Both the position numbers and the translations under genes were made by a program. A stretch of 64,000 bases of DNA from Nostoc sp. LEGE 12450 (GTDB lineage Bacteria > Cyanobacteriota > Cyanobacteriia > Cyanobacteriales > Nostocaceae): assembly GCF_015206895.1 (NCBI RefSeq), contig NZ_JADEXU010000014.1, forward strand, positions 1 to 64,000, written 5' to 3'. This document shows positions 1 through 8,978 of this stretch, piece by piece (position 1 is the stretch's first letter; each line of letters opens with the position of its first letter). The notes beneath the pieces are model-generated. The model saw nothing but the letters and a program-made list of their open reading frames with translations, did not search any database and was not told where the DNA came from.

Positions 1-316
1 TTTCATAAAGTTCTCTGCCTGTTTCAACGTTTAGATAATTGCATTGAACTGCGAATTTAAGCCAAGTTTGGGTTTCTGCCGCTTCCGATTCACAATCGTT
101 CAATTTAGCCACAAAAGCCGCTTCATAACGACGCTTTCTCCATGCTTCTGCAAGATTTGCACAAACAGAACGAGATGATCGACGAATTTGATCAGTCAAT
201 GAATACTTCTCCTCCACAGGAAACTTTTTTGACAGTTCAAAAATTTTCATGGCAACATCAAAGGCCATTTTGTATACTTCCAAATCTTCATGACTTTTAA
301 TTGGCTCTTTTTCCAT
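1..316 (-). CDS. Four-helix-bundle protein (S23/IVS-like), partial
   Basis: The reading frame starts at the ATG on 314-316 and runs off the left edge, so the C-terminus is missing (105 codons seen). It opens with MEKEPIKSHEDLEVYKMAF and continues with DQIRRSSRSVCANLAEAW and KRRYEAAFVAKLNDCESEA, which is the pattern of the four-helix-bundle family first known as proteins encoded in 23S rRNA intervening sequences. In cyanobacteria these are free-standing genes, usually beside repeats, and their role is unknown; the bundle forms a pentamer in solved members and may bind nucleic acid. The start lies only 29 bases after the stop of the kinase gene on the same strand, and that gap is a C-rich heptad-like repeat. 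Family assignment rests on the conserved opening and the RRSS...NLAEAW helix and is fairly sure. Confidence 0.8.
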   Translation of the reverse strand, partial: MEKEPIKSHEDLEVYKMAFDVAMKIFELSKKFPVEEKYSLTDQIRRSSRSVCANLAEAWRKRRYEAAFVAKLNDCESEAAETQTWLKFAVQCNYLNVETGRELYE

Positions 317-345
317 TCCCCTTGCCCCCTGCTCCCTCGCCCCGT

Positions 346-3300
346 TTACTTAAGCGATCGCCGCCCTACCGTATTATGTAAAGGTATAGAAAGAGAAAAC
401 TCCGCTCCTTTTCCTGGTTCGGATATTACACTTAGTCGTCCCCCATGTTTTTCTACAATCGAGTGACTAATTGATAATCCTAAACCTGTTCCTGTACCTA
501 CAGGTTTTGTTGTGAAAAATGGGTCAAATAGGCGCTGTTTAACTTCTTCAGACATCCCAGATCCATTATCTGCAATTTGAATAGTTACTGTATCAGCATC
601 AGTCATTTTGGTACGAATTTGGATAGTGGGAATTTTTGTTTGTCTATCTTCATTTGTGAACGATGAATCCAAGGCATCAATAGCATTGTTCAGAATATTC
701 ATGAATACTTGATTGATCTGACTGGCGTAGCAACTAACTTCTGGCAACTGTGCATATTCCTTAATCACATCGATTCCGGGGCGGTGTGCTTTCTCTTCTA
801 GACGGTGGTGTAAAATTAACAGGGTGCTGTCAATGCCTTCATGAAGATTGACACTTTTCATTTCAGCCTCATCCAAACGCGAGAAATTGCGGAGAGAAAG
901 GACAATTTGACGAATGCGATCTGCCCCCACTTTCATTGATTGCAGCAATTTTTGTAAGTCTGGTTTGAGAAAGTTTAAATCTATTGCCTCTAGTTCTTGT
1001 TGAATCTCAGGAAACGGTTGAGGATAGTAGTGCTGATACCGCTCAACCAGATGCAGCAAATCTTGGCAATACTCATTGGTATAAGTGAGGTTGCCATAGA
1101 TAAAGTTAATCGGGTTGTTAATTTCATGGGCAACACCTGCGACCATTTGTCCCAATGAAGACATTTTTTCAGTTTGAATCAGTTGGCTTTGAGTGTGTTG
1201 CAGTTCCTCTAAAGTTTCCGAGAGATGCTGATTTTTATCATTCAACTCCAGAGTTCTCTGCTCCACCTTTTGCTCTAAAGTATGGTTGTAGTCTTCTAAT
1301 TGAGCTTTTGCTACAGCTAGATTGTTATACAACATGGCATTTTGCAGCGAGATGGCAGCTTGTGCTGTGAGCAACCGCAAAACCTCAAGACGGTTTTGGG
1401 TAAAGGCTCCAGTTGTCAAACTGTTTTCTAGGTATAGGATGCCAATTAGTTGGCCACGATTGTGAATAGGCGTACATAGCAAGCTTTTGGGTTGCCATAG
1501 AATGATGTAGGGATCGTTGGCGAAGGTAGTTTCCTTACGGGCATCATCTAACACCAGGGTTTCGGTGGTGCGCGATACATAATTCACAACCGCTTTGGGA
1601 ACATCCTGACTGGCTGAAAGAGGAAGGGAGTGCAGGTTTATTATCCCTAAGTTTTCATCGGTAGGCGTAGGGTGTGGCAGAAATTGCTCTTCTTCAAAGA
1701 TCGCTTGGCTAGTTTTTTGAGCCACAACGGCCCAATTATCCTCTTGAAGCAGCAGAAGGACTGATTTGTCAGCCCCGGCATTTTCGATTACAACCTGCAT
1801 TAGGGTTGTCAACAGCTTTTCTAACTCAATTTCTCCAGCCAGTGTATGAGAGGCTTTCATCACCGTTGCTAAATCTAATGCTTCAGTCCCAGTGGAACTA
1901 CTTTGGTTGAATCCGATTGTAGTAGTAAGGGTTGAAGAAGTAGTTTCATCCTGCTGAAACACCTTAAGCAATAATTGAGAATATTGGCGTTCTAACTGGT
2001 TAACTTTGGCGATCGCTCCCCAGCTAAGGTAAGTATAATAGGCATTTTCGAGGTAAATTTGCGCGATCGCTTCTTTGTTCCATTCTAAATAAAATCGGGC
2101 AGCCAGTTCATTGGCGAGGGCTTCTTCCTGAAGATATCTATTGGCTTTTGCCTCTGCGATCGCGCGATCGTAATGATCCACTGCCTGGGCCATCTGTCCC
2201 AACACTCGGCACTCTTCGGCTTTCACCAGTTCAAATTTGTGCAAATAATTCATCGGTGCATGGTGCGCCCATGTCTGCATTTTTTCCTGGTTTTCTGTAA
2301 CCCTTTTTAGTAATGTTTCTTGGCGAGAGGCTATAGCTGTGCGATACTCTGCTAAAGCCGTCAGGGAATCATAAAAATAAAACATCGGCACAGTGGCATA
2401 GCCGGTTCCCGCAACTAGATATTCTCTAGCTTGAGCGGCTGTTTCCACTGCTTGAGAAAGGTTTTCAAATAGATAACAGAGAATCAATTTGTGGAGGAAG
2501 AAATAGTGAAGCCCTGTCAATTCATTGGCTTGAACCAGTTGATTTACAAATTCGGCTTCGTTGAGTGCTTCGCCTGTTATAATACAGGGATTCTCAGCTT
2601 TGCCAAGCAAATTCAAAACTGTTTGCCAAAAGATACGACAATAGTTTAAAGCCGTACCTTGCTTAAAATTTTCCAAAACATGACAGTAAGCTCGGATGTC
2701 TTCCTCTAACGAGTTCAATTCTCGACCTAGAAAATAGGAATATTGGCAGATATCTTTGGTATTGAAACCTACGTAATATACATTTCCAGTTTCTAGAGCA
2801 ATTTTGTAACCATCCAGCATTAACTGCAAAGATTTTTGCAGTGGAGACTTCAAATAGGTGATGAAAGCACCTACGACATAAAATACTGTGGGTTTGATGT
2901 CGCTAATATTAAATTTGTCAGTTAGTGCCAAGGCAAGATTGCCAACTCGATCGGCTGTTTCAATATCCTGAAGAATTCCGCTCAACAGAATGCCATAACA
3001 GCCATAACAAAAGGCAGAAAATGGAGCGTTGCCATACTCAATAGATGCTTGGACTTGAGACAAAACCAGTAGTGGAAACAGATTAGGATCGGCAATGTAA
3101 ACGGCTGGAGCAACGTTTGCCACAATTCGGGTGACAGCTAGCTTCTCTGCGTCTACCATCACAGGTAAGTCAAGTAATTCTGCAATATCACGACCGTTAA
3201 TCAGATTAGCAGTTTCTTGGAGGGCTTGCTGAATGTCCTGTGCGGTAGGTGTTTCGGGGAAAACCACACCGAATTTACTCATTCCCTGACGCGCGATCGC

Positions 3301-5925
3301 GATCGCGCCCAGCACATCATTTTTAGCTGTATACGCCTGGATTTTGGTTTCGTAAATGCCGACTTGATCCAGTGGAGTTTTAGCTTGCTGGATGACTGTT
3401 TGAGTCAATTGCTCCATCTGTTCATACGCGCCACTAAGATAAGCAGCATCGGCGGCTGATTCGTGCAATGCCAAAGCCAATTCATATTGACTTTGCCAAC
3501 AGTCACTTCTCAATAAACGAATCCCAGTAGTTAAATACTCAATTGCTACCTGGTAAGCTGTGGAAGATTTGGCTTTTTTTCCTGCCAGCAGGTTGAGTTG
3601 TGCCAGTCGATCGCGATCGGTTTGAGATGCGATCAGTTCTATGCCAATATTCAATTGATTGACAATTTCAAAAATCAGCAATTCTTGCTCAGTTTCCGAG
3701 GTATTGCTCAACAGCAATTGACCAATCTTTAGGTGAGTTGCTGGTTTCTGATAGTCTGGAATTAGTGAATAAGCGGCTTGTTGAATGCGATCGTGGAAAA
3801 ATTTGTAGGTAATAATTATTGGTGTGTTGTCATTTGTCAAATCATCCATGACAACAGACTCATCCTGAAAAAATGTATACCCTTCCCCACTGGGTAAGAT
3901 CAATTCATCCTTGAGGGCTGGCCACAAATCTGCTGCCGTTTGGACTGGAGATTTTTCATAGACAACTGATAGGGTTTCTAAATCAAACTGATTGCCGACA
4001 CAAGCAGCCAGTTTGAGAACATTCTGAGTCTGCTGTGGTAATTTGTGGAGTTGCACCGCCACAAACTCGACAATATCTTCTGTAAAAGACAGCGCCCGGA
4101 TTTGAACCAGATTGCACTGCCAATCTCCTGTTCTGCTGGCAAAGGCGATTAGCCCATCTTCATACAGCGACTTGAGAAACTGGTTAGTGAAAAATGGATT
4201 ACCTTTAGTCCTTTGATACACCAGATTGGCGATCGCAGTTGCTTGTTCTGTTGAATATTTGAGGGTATCTGCAATCAGTTGATTTAGGTCGGTTTCGGTA
4301 AGGGCAGAAAGAACAATACTACTAACTGTAATCGCCTCTTGACGCATTTCCTCAATGGTCAACATCAGGGGATGGGCAGAGGAAACCTCATTATCCCGAT
4401 ATGCTCCAATCACTAATAAATAAGAGTTGCTGGCTTCACTCATCAACAGATGCATCAGTTTTAAAGAAGCCGAGTCTGCCCACTGCAAATCATCAAGGAA
4501 AATAACTAGGGGATGTTCTTGGGTTGTGAATACTTGAATGAATTTCTGAAACAGCAAATTGAAGCGGCTTTGGACAGCAGTACTCGATAATTTTGGAAGT
4601 GAGGGCTGTTTCCCAATGATTCGTTCGAGTTCTGGAATCACCTCAATAATTACTTGACCACTTTCACCCAAGGTAGATAAAATTTGAGTCTTCCACTGGT
4701 CAATTTGAGCATCACTCTCTGTTAGCAATTGTGCCATTAAGTCCCGAAACGCTTGCACCAAAGCAAAAAAGGGAATATTCCGATTAAATTGATCGAATTT
4801 GCCCTTGATAAAGTATCCGCGCTGACGGGTGATTGGTTTGTGAACTTCGTTGACAATTGCTGTTTTTCCAATGCCAGAGGAACCTGCCACCAGGATCATT
4901 TCAGAAGTTCCCTGGCGCACCCGTTCAAAGGTTGCTAGCAGCATGGCCACTTCTGCTTCCCGTCCATAGAGTTTTTCGGGAATCGCAAAGCGATCGCAAA
5001 CGTCCCTGTGCCCTAGCTGAAATGGGATAATATTTCCACTTGACTGCAATTGATCCAAACAAATTTGCAGATCGTGCTTTAGCCCTAATGCATTCTGATA
5101 GCGGTCTTCAGCATTCTTCGCCATCAGTTTCATCACAATATCACAAAGAATTTGGGGAATCTCTCCTCTATTCCCTAAAAGTGGTGGTTGTCTTGCTATA
5201 TGACAATGCACCAATTCCATCAAATCATCCGATTGAAATGGCAATTCTCCAGTTAAGAGTTCATAGAAAGTGACTCCGAGAGAATAGAAGTCAGTGCGAT
5301 AATCAATTCCCCGATTCATTCGCCCGGTTTGTTCGGGGGAGAGATAGGCGAGGGTTCCTTCTAAAACAGTCGGGCTAGTTGAAAGTTGGTTAACTCTTGG
5401 CAGCAGTGAAGCAATGCTAAAGTCAATGATTTTAACCTGCTTTGTGGTAGGGTTTATTAAGATATTGGCGGGTTTAATATCCTTGTGGATGATTTCGTGA
5501 TGGTAGAGATCGGCCAGAATATCGGCAAGTGCGATCGCAATCTGTAAAAACTCAGTCAAAACATCAGGATGCAGAGATGAGGAATTTTCCTGATTTCCGA
5601 TCTCACCGAGTCCTTTCCTTCTAAAAGCAGTGTACTCCTTCAAAGAAATTCCGCCAAAATCTTCTAAAATCAAGGCGGGTCGATTTTGACAATTTTCCAA
5701 ACTATAAATCCGAACAACCCCAGGAACATTTAAGATTTTCGTAATTGAGTACTGATTTCTGAATTGAGCCAACTCAATCACACTGGGATAAGAATTTTTC
5801 AGAAGTTTGATCACAACAGGGGTTTGATCGGCTTCTCGCCAACCTCGGTAAACCAGGGTGCGAGTGCTGGTATAAATTCTTTCACCAATTCCATAACCGG
5901 GAACATCAACTCGATTTTCTACCAT
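346..5925 (-). CDS. Hybrid Ser/Thr kinase - AAA ATPase - GAF - histidine kinase
   Basis: A giant signalling protein of the cyanobacterial HstK-like type. Domains in order (numbered from the longer GTG start at 5982): Ser/Thr kinase about 25-300 with HKDIKPAN at 166 and DFS in place of DFG; an AAA/STAND-type ATPase with Walker A GSSGIGKT near 367 and Walker B VIFLDDLQWAD near 495; a long helical TPR-like section about 700-1350; a GAF domain about 1370-1545; a coiled coil; then HisKA with the phospho-accepting His in VAHEINNP at 1619 and an ATPase with DNGSGM and GTGLGLS. It should sense a signal through GAF and the helical region and phosphorylate proteins on Ser/Thr and His; no receiver domain is attached and no response regulator is adjacent. 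I prefer the ATG at 5925 because related proteins begin shortly before the PGY motif; the GTG at 5982 remains possible. DFS for DFG is common in this family, so activity is not excluded. Confidence 0.9.
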   Translation of the reverse strand: MVENRVDVPGYGIGERIYTSTRTLVYRGWREADQTPVVIKLLKNSYPSVIELAQFRNQYSITKILNVPGVVRIYSLENCQNRPALILEDFGGISLKEYTAFRRKGLGEIGNQENSSSLHPDVLTEFLQIAIALADILADLYHHEIIHKDIKPANILINPTTKQVKIIDFSIASLLPRVNQLSTSPTVLEGTLAYLSPEQTGRMNRGIDYRTDFYSLGVTFYELLTGELPFQSDDLMELVHCHIARQPPLLGNRGEIPQILCDIVMKLMAKNAEDRYQNALGLKHDLQICLDQLQSSGNIIPFQLGHRDVCDRFAIPEKLYGREAEVAMLLATFERVRQGTSEMILVAGSSGIGKTAIVNEVHKPITRQRGYFIKGKFDQFNRNIPFFALVQAFRDLMAQLLTESDAQIDQWKTQILSTLGESGQVIIEVIPELERIIGKQPSLPKLSSTAVQSRFNLLFQKFIQVFTTQEHPLVIFLDDLQWADSASLKLMHLLMSEASNSYLLVIGAYRDNEVSSAHPLMLTIEEMRQEAITVSSIVLSALTETDLNQLIADTLKYSTEQATAIANLVYQRTKGNPFFTNQFLKSLYEDGLIAFASRTGDWQCNLVQIRALSFTEDIVEFVAVQLHKLPQQTQNVLKLAACVGNQFDLETLSVVYEKSPVQTAADLWPALKDELILPSGEGYTFFQDESVVMDDLTNDNTPIIITYKFFHDRIQQAAYSLIPDYQKPATHLKIGQLLLSNTSETEQELLIFEIVNQLNIGIELIASQTDRDRLAQLNLLAGKKAKSSTAYQVAIEYLTTGIRLLRSDCWQSQYELALALHESAADAAYLSGAYEQMEQLTQTVIQQAKTPLDQVGIYETKIQAYTAKNDVLGAIAIARQGMSKFGVVFPETPTAQDIQQALQETANLINGRDIAELLDLPVMVDAEKLAVTRIVANVAPAVYIADPNLFPLLVLSQVQASIEYGNAPFSAFCYGCYGILLSGILQDIETADRVGNLALALTDKFNISDIKPTVFYVVGAFITYLKSPLQKSLQLMLDGYKIALETGNVYYVGFNTKDICQYSYFLGRELNSLEEDIRAYCHVLENFKQGTALNYCRIFWQTVLNLLGKAENPCIITGEALNEAEFVNQLVQANELTGLHYFFLHKLILCYLFENLSQAVETAAQAREYLVAGTGYATVPMFYFYDSLTALAEYRTAIASRQETLLKRVTENQEKMQTWAHHAPMNYLHKFELVKAEECRVLGQMAQAVDHYDRAIAEAKANRYLQEEALANELAARFYLEWNKEAIAQIYLENAYYTYLSWGAIAKVNQLERQYSQLLLKVFQQDETTSSTLTTTIGFNQSSSTGTEALDLATVMKASHTLAGEIELEKLLTTLMQVVIENAGADKSVLLLLQEDNWAVVAQKTSQAIFEEEQFLPHPTPTDENLGIINLHSLPLSASQDVPKAVVNYVSRTTETLVLDDARKETTFANDPYIILWQPKSLLCTPIHNRGQLIGILYLENSLTTGAFTQNRLEVLRLLTAQAAISLQNAMLYNNLAVAKAQLEDYNHTLEQKVEQRTLELNDKNQHLSETLEELQHTQSQLIQTEKMSSLGQMVAGVAHEINNPINFIYGNLTYTNEYCQDLLHLVERYQHYYPQPFPEIQQELEAIDLNFLKPDLQKLLQSMKVGADRIRQIVLSLRNFSRLDEAEMKSVNLHEGIDSTLLILHHRLEEKAHRPGIDVIKEYAQLPEVSCYASQINQVFMNILNNAIDALDSSFTNEDRQTKIPTIQIRTKMTDADTVTIQIADNGSGMSEEVKQRLFDPFFTTKPVGTGTGLGLSISHSIVEKHGGRLSVISEPGKGAEFSLSIPLHNTVGRRSLK

Positions 5926-6198
5926 AAAGCTTGCGACTGGATAACCTGAGTTCAGTTTTCCCCGATTAACTCGAAGTATCACAATTCATGATGTAATTTT
6001 CTGAAGGTAAAAAATTGAGAAATCCGGTTGATTTAGCTTAACCCGGTATAGTTCAATACTATTCATCTAAGGGCGATACCCTGGGGGTTCGCCTTTGGCA
6101 TTCTTGTAGAGTAGCCGCTTTGTGTCTACTGCGTGTATTTTTGTACAACTACATATTATAAAAAATGTTTGCAAAATCGTTAATGGCAGGTTGCTTAA

Positions 6199-7248
6199 AT
6201 GAATGAGTTCGATCAAACTTTAGAAGATCAGAGCATGAGCTATGTGGGAATGATTGCAAAGTTTCCACTGGGTGTTCACGATCTCAAGTCTTTTATTACT
6301 CCTGAAAACCATCTGTTCGTTCTTTGTCATCTGGGAATCCCAGACATTGATATAGAGCAATGGAGGTTGAAAATTTCGGGATTAGTAGAGCAAAGTCTTG
6401 AGTTGTCATACCAGAATTTGCTGAGTCTAGAATATCGTGAATTAACTGCTTTCCACCAATGTGCAGGCAATCCGCTTGAACCGAAAGTTCCGACAAGAAC
6501 CATTAGTAATGTTACATGGGGTGGAGTTTCCCTGAGAGCAATTCTTAATCAATTGCAAGTTAAACCTGAAGCTCGTTATGTCTGGTTTGCCGGAACCGAT
6601 CGCGGTGCTTATGAAGGAGTTTCTAGCAATTCATATATTAAAGATATTCCGATCGGAAAAGCATTAGATAATGATGTACTGCTAGCGTACAAGCTGAACG
6701 GTGAGTTTCTGTCAGCAGAGCGGGGTTTTCCTTTGCGGTTGGTGGTTCCAGGCTACTATGGCACTAACTTTGTAAAGTGGCTCTCACATATTTATGTCAC
6801 AGATCGGCGATCGCCAGGGCCCTTTACAACAACTTTCTATAACGATCGAGTTGGAGGCGATGATGCGACTTTAAAACCCGTTTGGGAAGTTGCACCGGAG
6901 TCTGTAATTGTTCATCCTTCCCAAAATGAAGTATTATACCTTCAACCTCAAACACTTTCGGGCTGGGTCTGGGCATCCAAGGGTATCCAGTCGGTGGATG
7001 TTAGTACAGATGGTGGCATCACCTGGCAAGCTGCCGAAGTTGAAGCACGGTTGCAATATGCCTGGCAACGATTCACGTTTCAATGGACTCCACCAACATC
7101 AGGACAATATAGCTTGATGAGTCGAGCCACTGACTATGATGGAGCAATTCAACCAATTCAGCAAGAGCGCAATGCTGTTTATATAGTAGCTGTCACCGTG
7201 AAAGAAACGACGGTAAAAGAGTCAAAGCCTTTTACCGTCGCCGAATGA
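6199..7248 (+). CDS. Sulfite-oxidase-family molybdopterin oxidoreductase
   Basis: 349 residues. The N-terminal two thirds (about 20-225) is the oxidoreductase molybdopterin-binding fold, with the segment FHQCAGN holding the likely molybdenum-ligating Cys at residue 88, followed by WGGVSLRAIL and ERGFPLRLVVPGYYG, both typical of sulfite oxidase and its relatives. The C-terminal part (about 225-340), with GWVWAS and VDVSTDGGITWQAA, matches the Mo-cofactor oxidoreductase dimerisation domain. There is no twin-arginine or other export signal and no haem domain, so this is a soluble enzyme with an unknown electron acceptor. Substrate is not evident: sulfite is one choice, but many bacterial members act on other sulfur or nitrogen oxides. 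It faces the haem-oxygenase-like gene with a 16-base gap. Family is sure, substrate is not. Confidence 0.9.
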   Translation: MNEFDQTLEDQSMSYVGMIAKFPLGVHDLKSFITPENHLFVLCHLGIPDIDIEQWRLKISGLVEQSLELSYQNLLSLEYRELTAFHQCAGNPLEPKVPTRTISNVTWGGVSLRAILNQLQVKPEARYVWFAGTDRGAYEGVSSNSYIKDIPIGKALDNDVLLAYKLNGEFLSAERGFPLRLVVPGYYGTNFVKWLSHIYVTDRRSPGPFTTTFYNDRVGGDDATLKPVWEVAPESVIVHPSQNEVLYLQPQTLSGWVWASKGIQSVDVSTDGGITWQAAEVEARLQYAWQRFTFQWTPPTSGQYSLMSRATDYDGAIQPIQQERNAVYIVAVTVKETTVKESKPFTVAE

Positions 7249-7264
7249 AAATTGAGCAGATAGC

Positions 7265-8008
7265 TTAGGCAGATGTTAGCGATCGCTCTGGTTCGTACAC
7301 TTTAGAAAAGGGTTCTTGATAAGAATGGGTCTTAATATAAACCAAAAACTCATTGATCAAGTCTGTAAAATACACAAACGCCACATCAATCAATTCAAGT
7401 GCTTGTTGACGAATCTCTTCCGGCACCTCAATTTCTTTCATTATTTGCAAAGAAGAGGGAGTATGAAGAGTGTGGGTATTTTCTATATGGTTATGACGCA
7501 TACCAAAGTAACGGAACTCTGTTTGAGTCATTTCTTGCAGTTGCAAGGCCGCAGACATAGTTGAACGGAAAAAAACATTCGCCGTCACCTCGGATACCTC
7601 AATGGCAACCAATCTGATGATAGGATCTGCTCCCCGAGTATACCGCTCAAAGATAGGAAACATCGAACGGGAAACCTTGGTATGATCGCTCCAAAGGAAT
7701 CGCACGGCATCACTGAAACGCATAGGATAGTCAATCCCCATCTTCTCCATGTCTTCTAGTAACCATTGCCAGTGAAAATGTTCTTCGTGCGTGTGCAGAT
7801 TTACCATCTCTTGAATGTAATTAGTCGTTGGCTCATCTCTAAGAACTCGTTTGCATAATTCACTGAACTCCAGTGCCAATGGAGCAATCACAGGTGCAAA
7901 TGCCAGTCTCTGGCGTGGATCAATGGACTCGTCTTTCATATACTCAAAAAACGGTAACTTGGCATATTCCTGGTTCTTCTGCTCAATTAACTCAAGAATT
8001 GATTTCAT
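7265..8008 (-). CDS. Haem-oxygenase-like (probable diiron) protein
   Basis: About 247 all-helical residues. Two His/Glu-rich helices stand out: HTHEEHFHWQWLLEDMEKMG and RHNHIENTHTLHT, with a further helix AIEVSEVTANVFF supplying Glu. This arrangement is what one expects in the haem-oxygenase-like diiron oxidase/oxygenase group (annotated in genomes as iron-containing redox enzymes) and in TENA-like proteins; cyanobacterial relatives share the LPFFEYMKDESIDPRQRLAFAP opening region. The chemistry here is not predictable from sequence. I choose the ATG at 8008 because AGGA lies 8 bases before it; a TTG at 8032 and an ATG at 8014 are alternatives. Its only close neighbour is the molybdoenzyme gene, which converges on it. 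Fold assignment is moderately sure; metal binding is inferred. Confidence 0.7.
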   Translation of the reverse strand: MKSILELIEQKNQEYAKLPFFEYMKDESIDPRQRLAFAPVIAPLALEFSELCKRVLRDEPTTNYIQEMVNLHTHEEHFHWQWLLEDMEKMGIDYPMRFSDAVRFLWSDHTKVSRSMFPIFERYTRGADPIIRLVAIEVSEVTANVFFRSTMSAALQLQEMTQTEFRYFGMRHNHIENTHTLHTPSSLQIMKEIEVPEEIRQQALELIDVAFVYFTDLINEFLVYIKTHSYQEPFSKVYEPERSLTSA

Positions 8009-8978
8009 TTTCATATTCCTAACGATAGACAAATGGGTTTGTAACCGACTTGGTTATCCAGTCAGCCATAGCACTACTAAGGCAAAAACCTGAGAAAGTA
8101 CTTATTGAGAAAGTCAGAAAGTTTGTTAGCTTAAGATGCTGCCACAGCGATTGTAATCGCTATGAAAATAAACAATATGCCTCATAAACTATGGCAAAAA
8201 ATGTTCTAATAACTCTCATCACATTTGTGTAAAGAGCTAACAGAAACTCAAGCTAAACTATTTTTCGATAGCGCAATAAAGTACATACAAAAGTACTGTT
8301 ATTTTTACCACCTTGGATAAGATCGTAACTTTAAAGATTAGTCATTAAAAACCGTAAAATTACGACTTAAATAAATTCTTTCTTTGAATTTTATTATTCA
8401 ATACTGCTGCAATGTAAGTAGTTAATTTTAAGAAAATGTTTTTATACCTGGACTTATTGAAGTAAAGATGAAAATTCTTACTGCAAAGTTTTAAGTATAA
8501 AAATTTACTTTAAATATTTGTAAAAAAAGAATGCCAGTAATGCTGTAATCACCAGTACAATCGTATGGAAAGTTTCACGATATAAATATATTTCTGTGGG
8601 AAATCAGATTATTTGACAATCATAAATGTATGCAATGGTGTATCGCAACAGATAATTATTAAAATTTCCTTATTTTTGAGCTAATGTGATAGCTACTTGC
8701 CAAAGTTGTAGTATTTCGCATACCTTCATGAGCTTTTGAGAGAAGCCAGTAAATCATGTGCAATTAATGTATCAGTAGCATTTTTCCAATACCGCTATTT
8801 GCTTCTGTCACCACAACAATTTGATTAGTGAATTGACCGATCATTTTTTAGATATGATGTGTTTTTATTTTTGTTTGGGGACTTCCAGTAAAAAAACATC
8901 CCATCCCTGCGTTGGGGTAGGGGCGCAAGACCTTGCGCCCCTACTGGAGCCAGCTCTGTATGAGCCCAAATGCCCAAA
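8009..8978. other. Long AT-rich spacer with a possible SDR remnant
   Basis: About 970 bases without an intact gene. It carries the promoter region of the haem-oxygenase-like gene. On the minus strand, 8779-8823 reads QIVVVTEANSGIGKM, which resembles the NAD-binding start of short-chain dehydrogenases (usually VTGANSGIGKA), but the frame stops soon after and nothing else of the family is visible. A perfect hairpin repeat lies at 8917-8944. I see no GCGATCGC octamer in it. Confidence 0.5.
8917..8944. repeat. Perfect hairpin repeat, 13-bp arms
   Basis: GTAGGGGCGCAAG at 8917-8929 is followed after two bases by its exact complement at 8932-8944. The same GTAGGGG core type recurs at 48462-48483. 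This is a common dispersed palindrome in Nostoc-type genomes. It lies 35 bases past the stop of the CHAT gene and could end its transcript, but no T-run follows on the minus strand. Confidence 0.85.
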
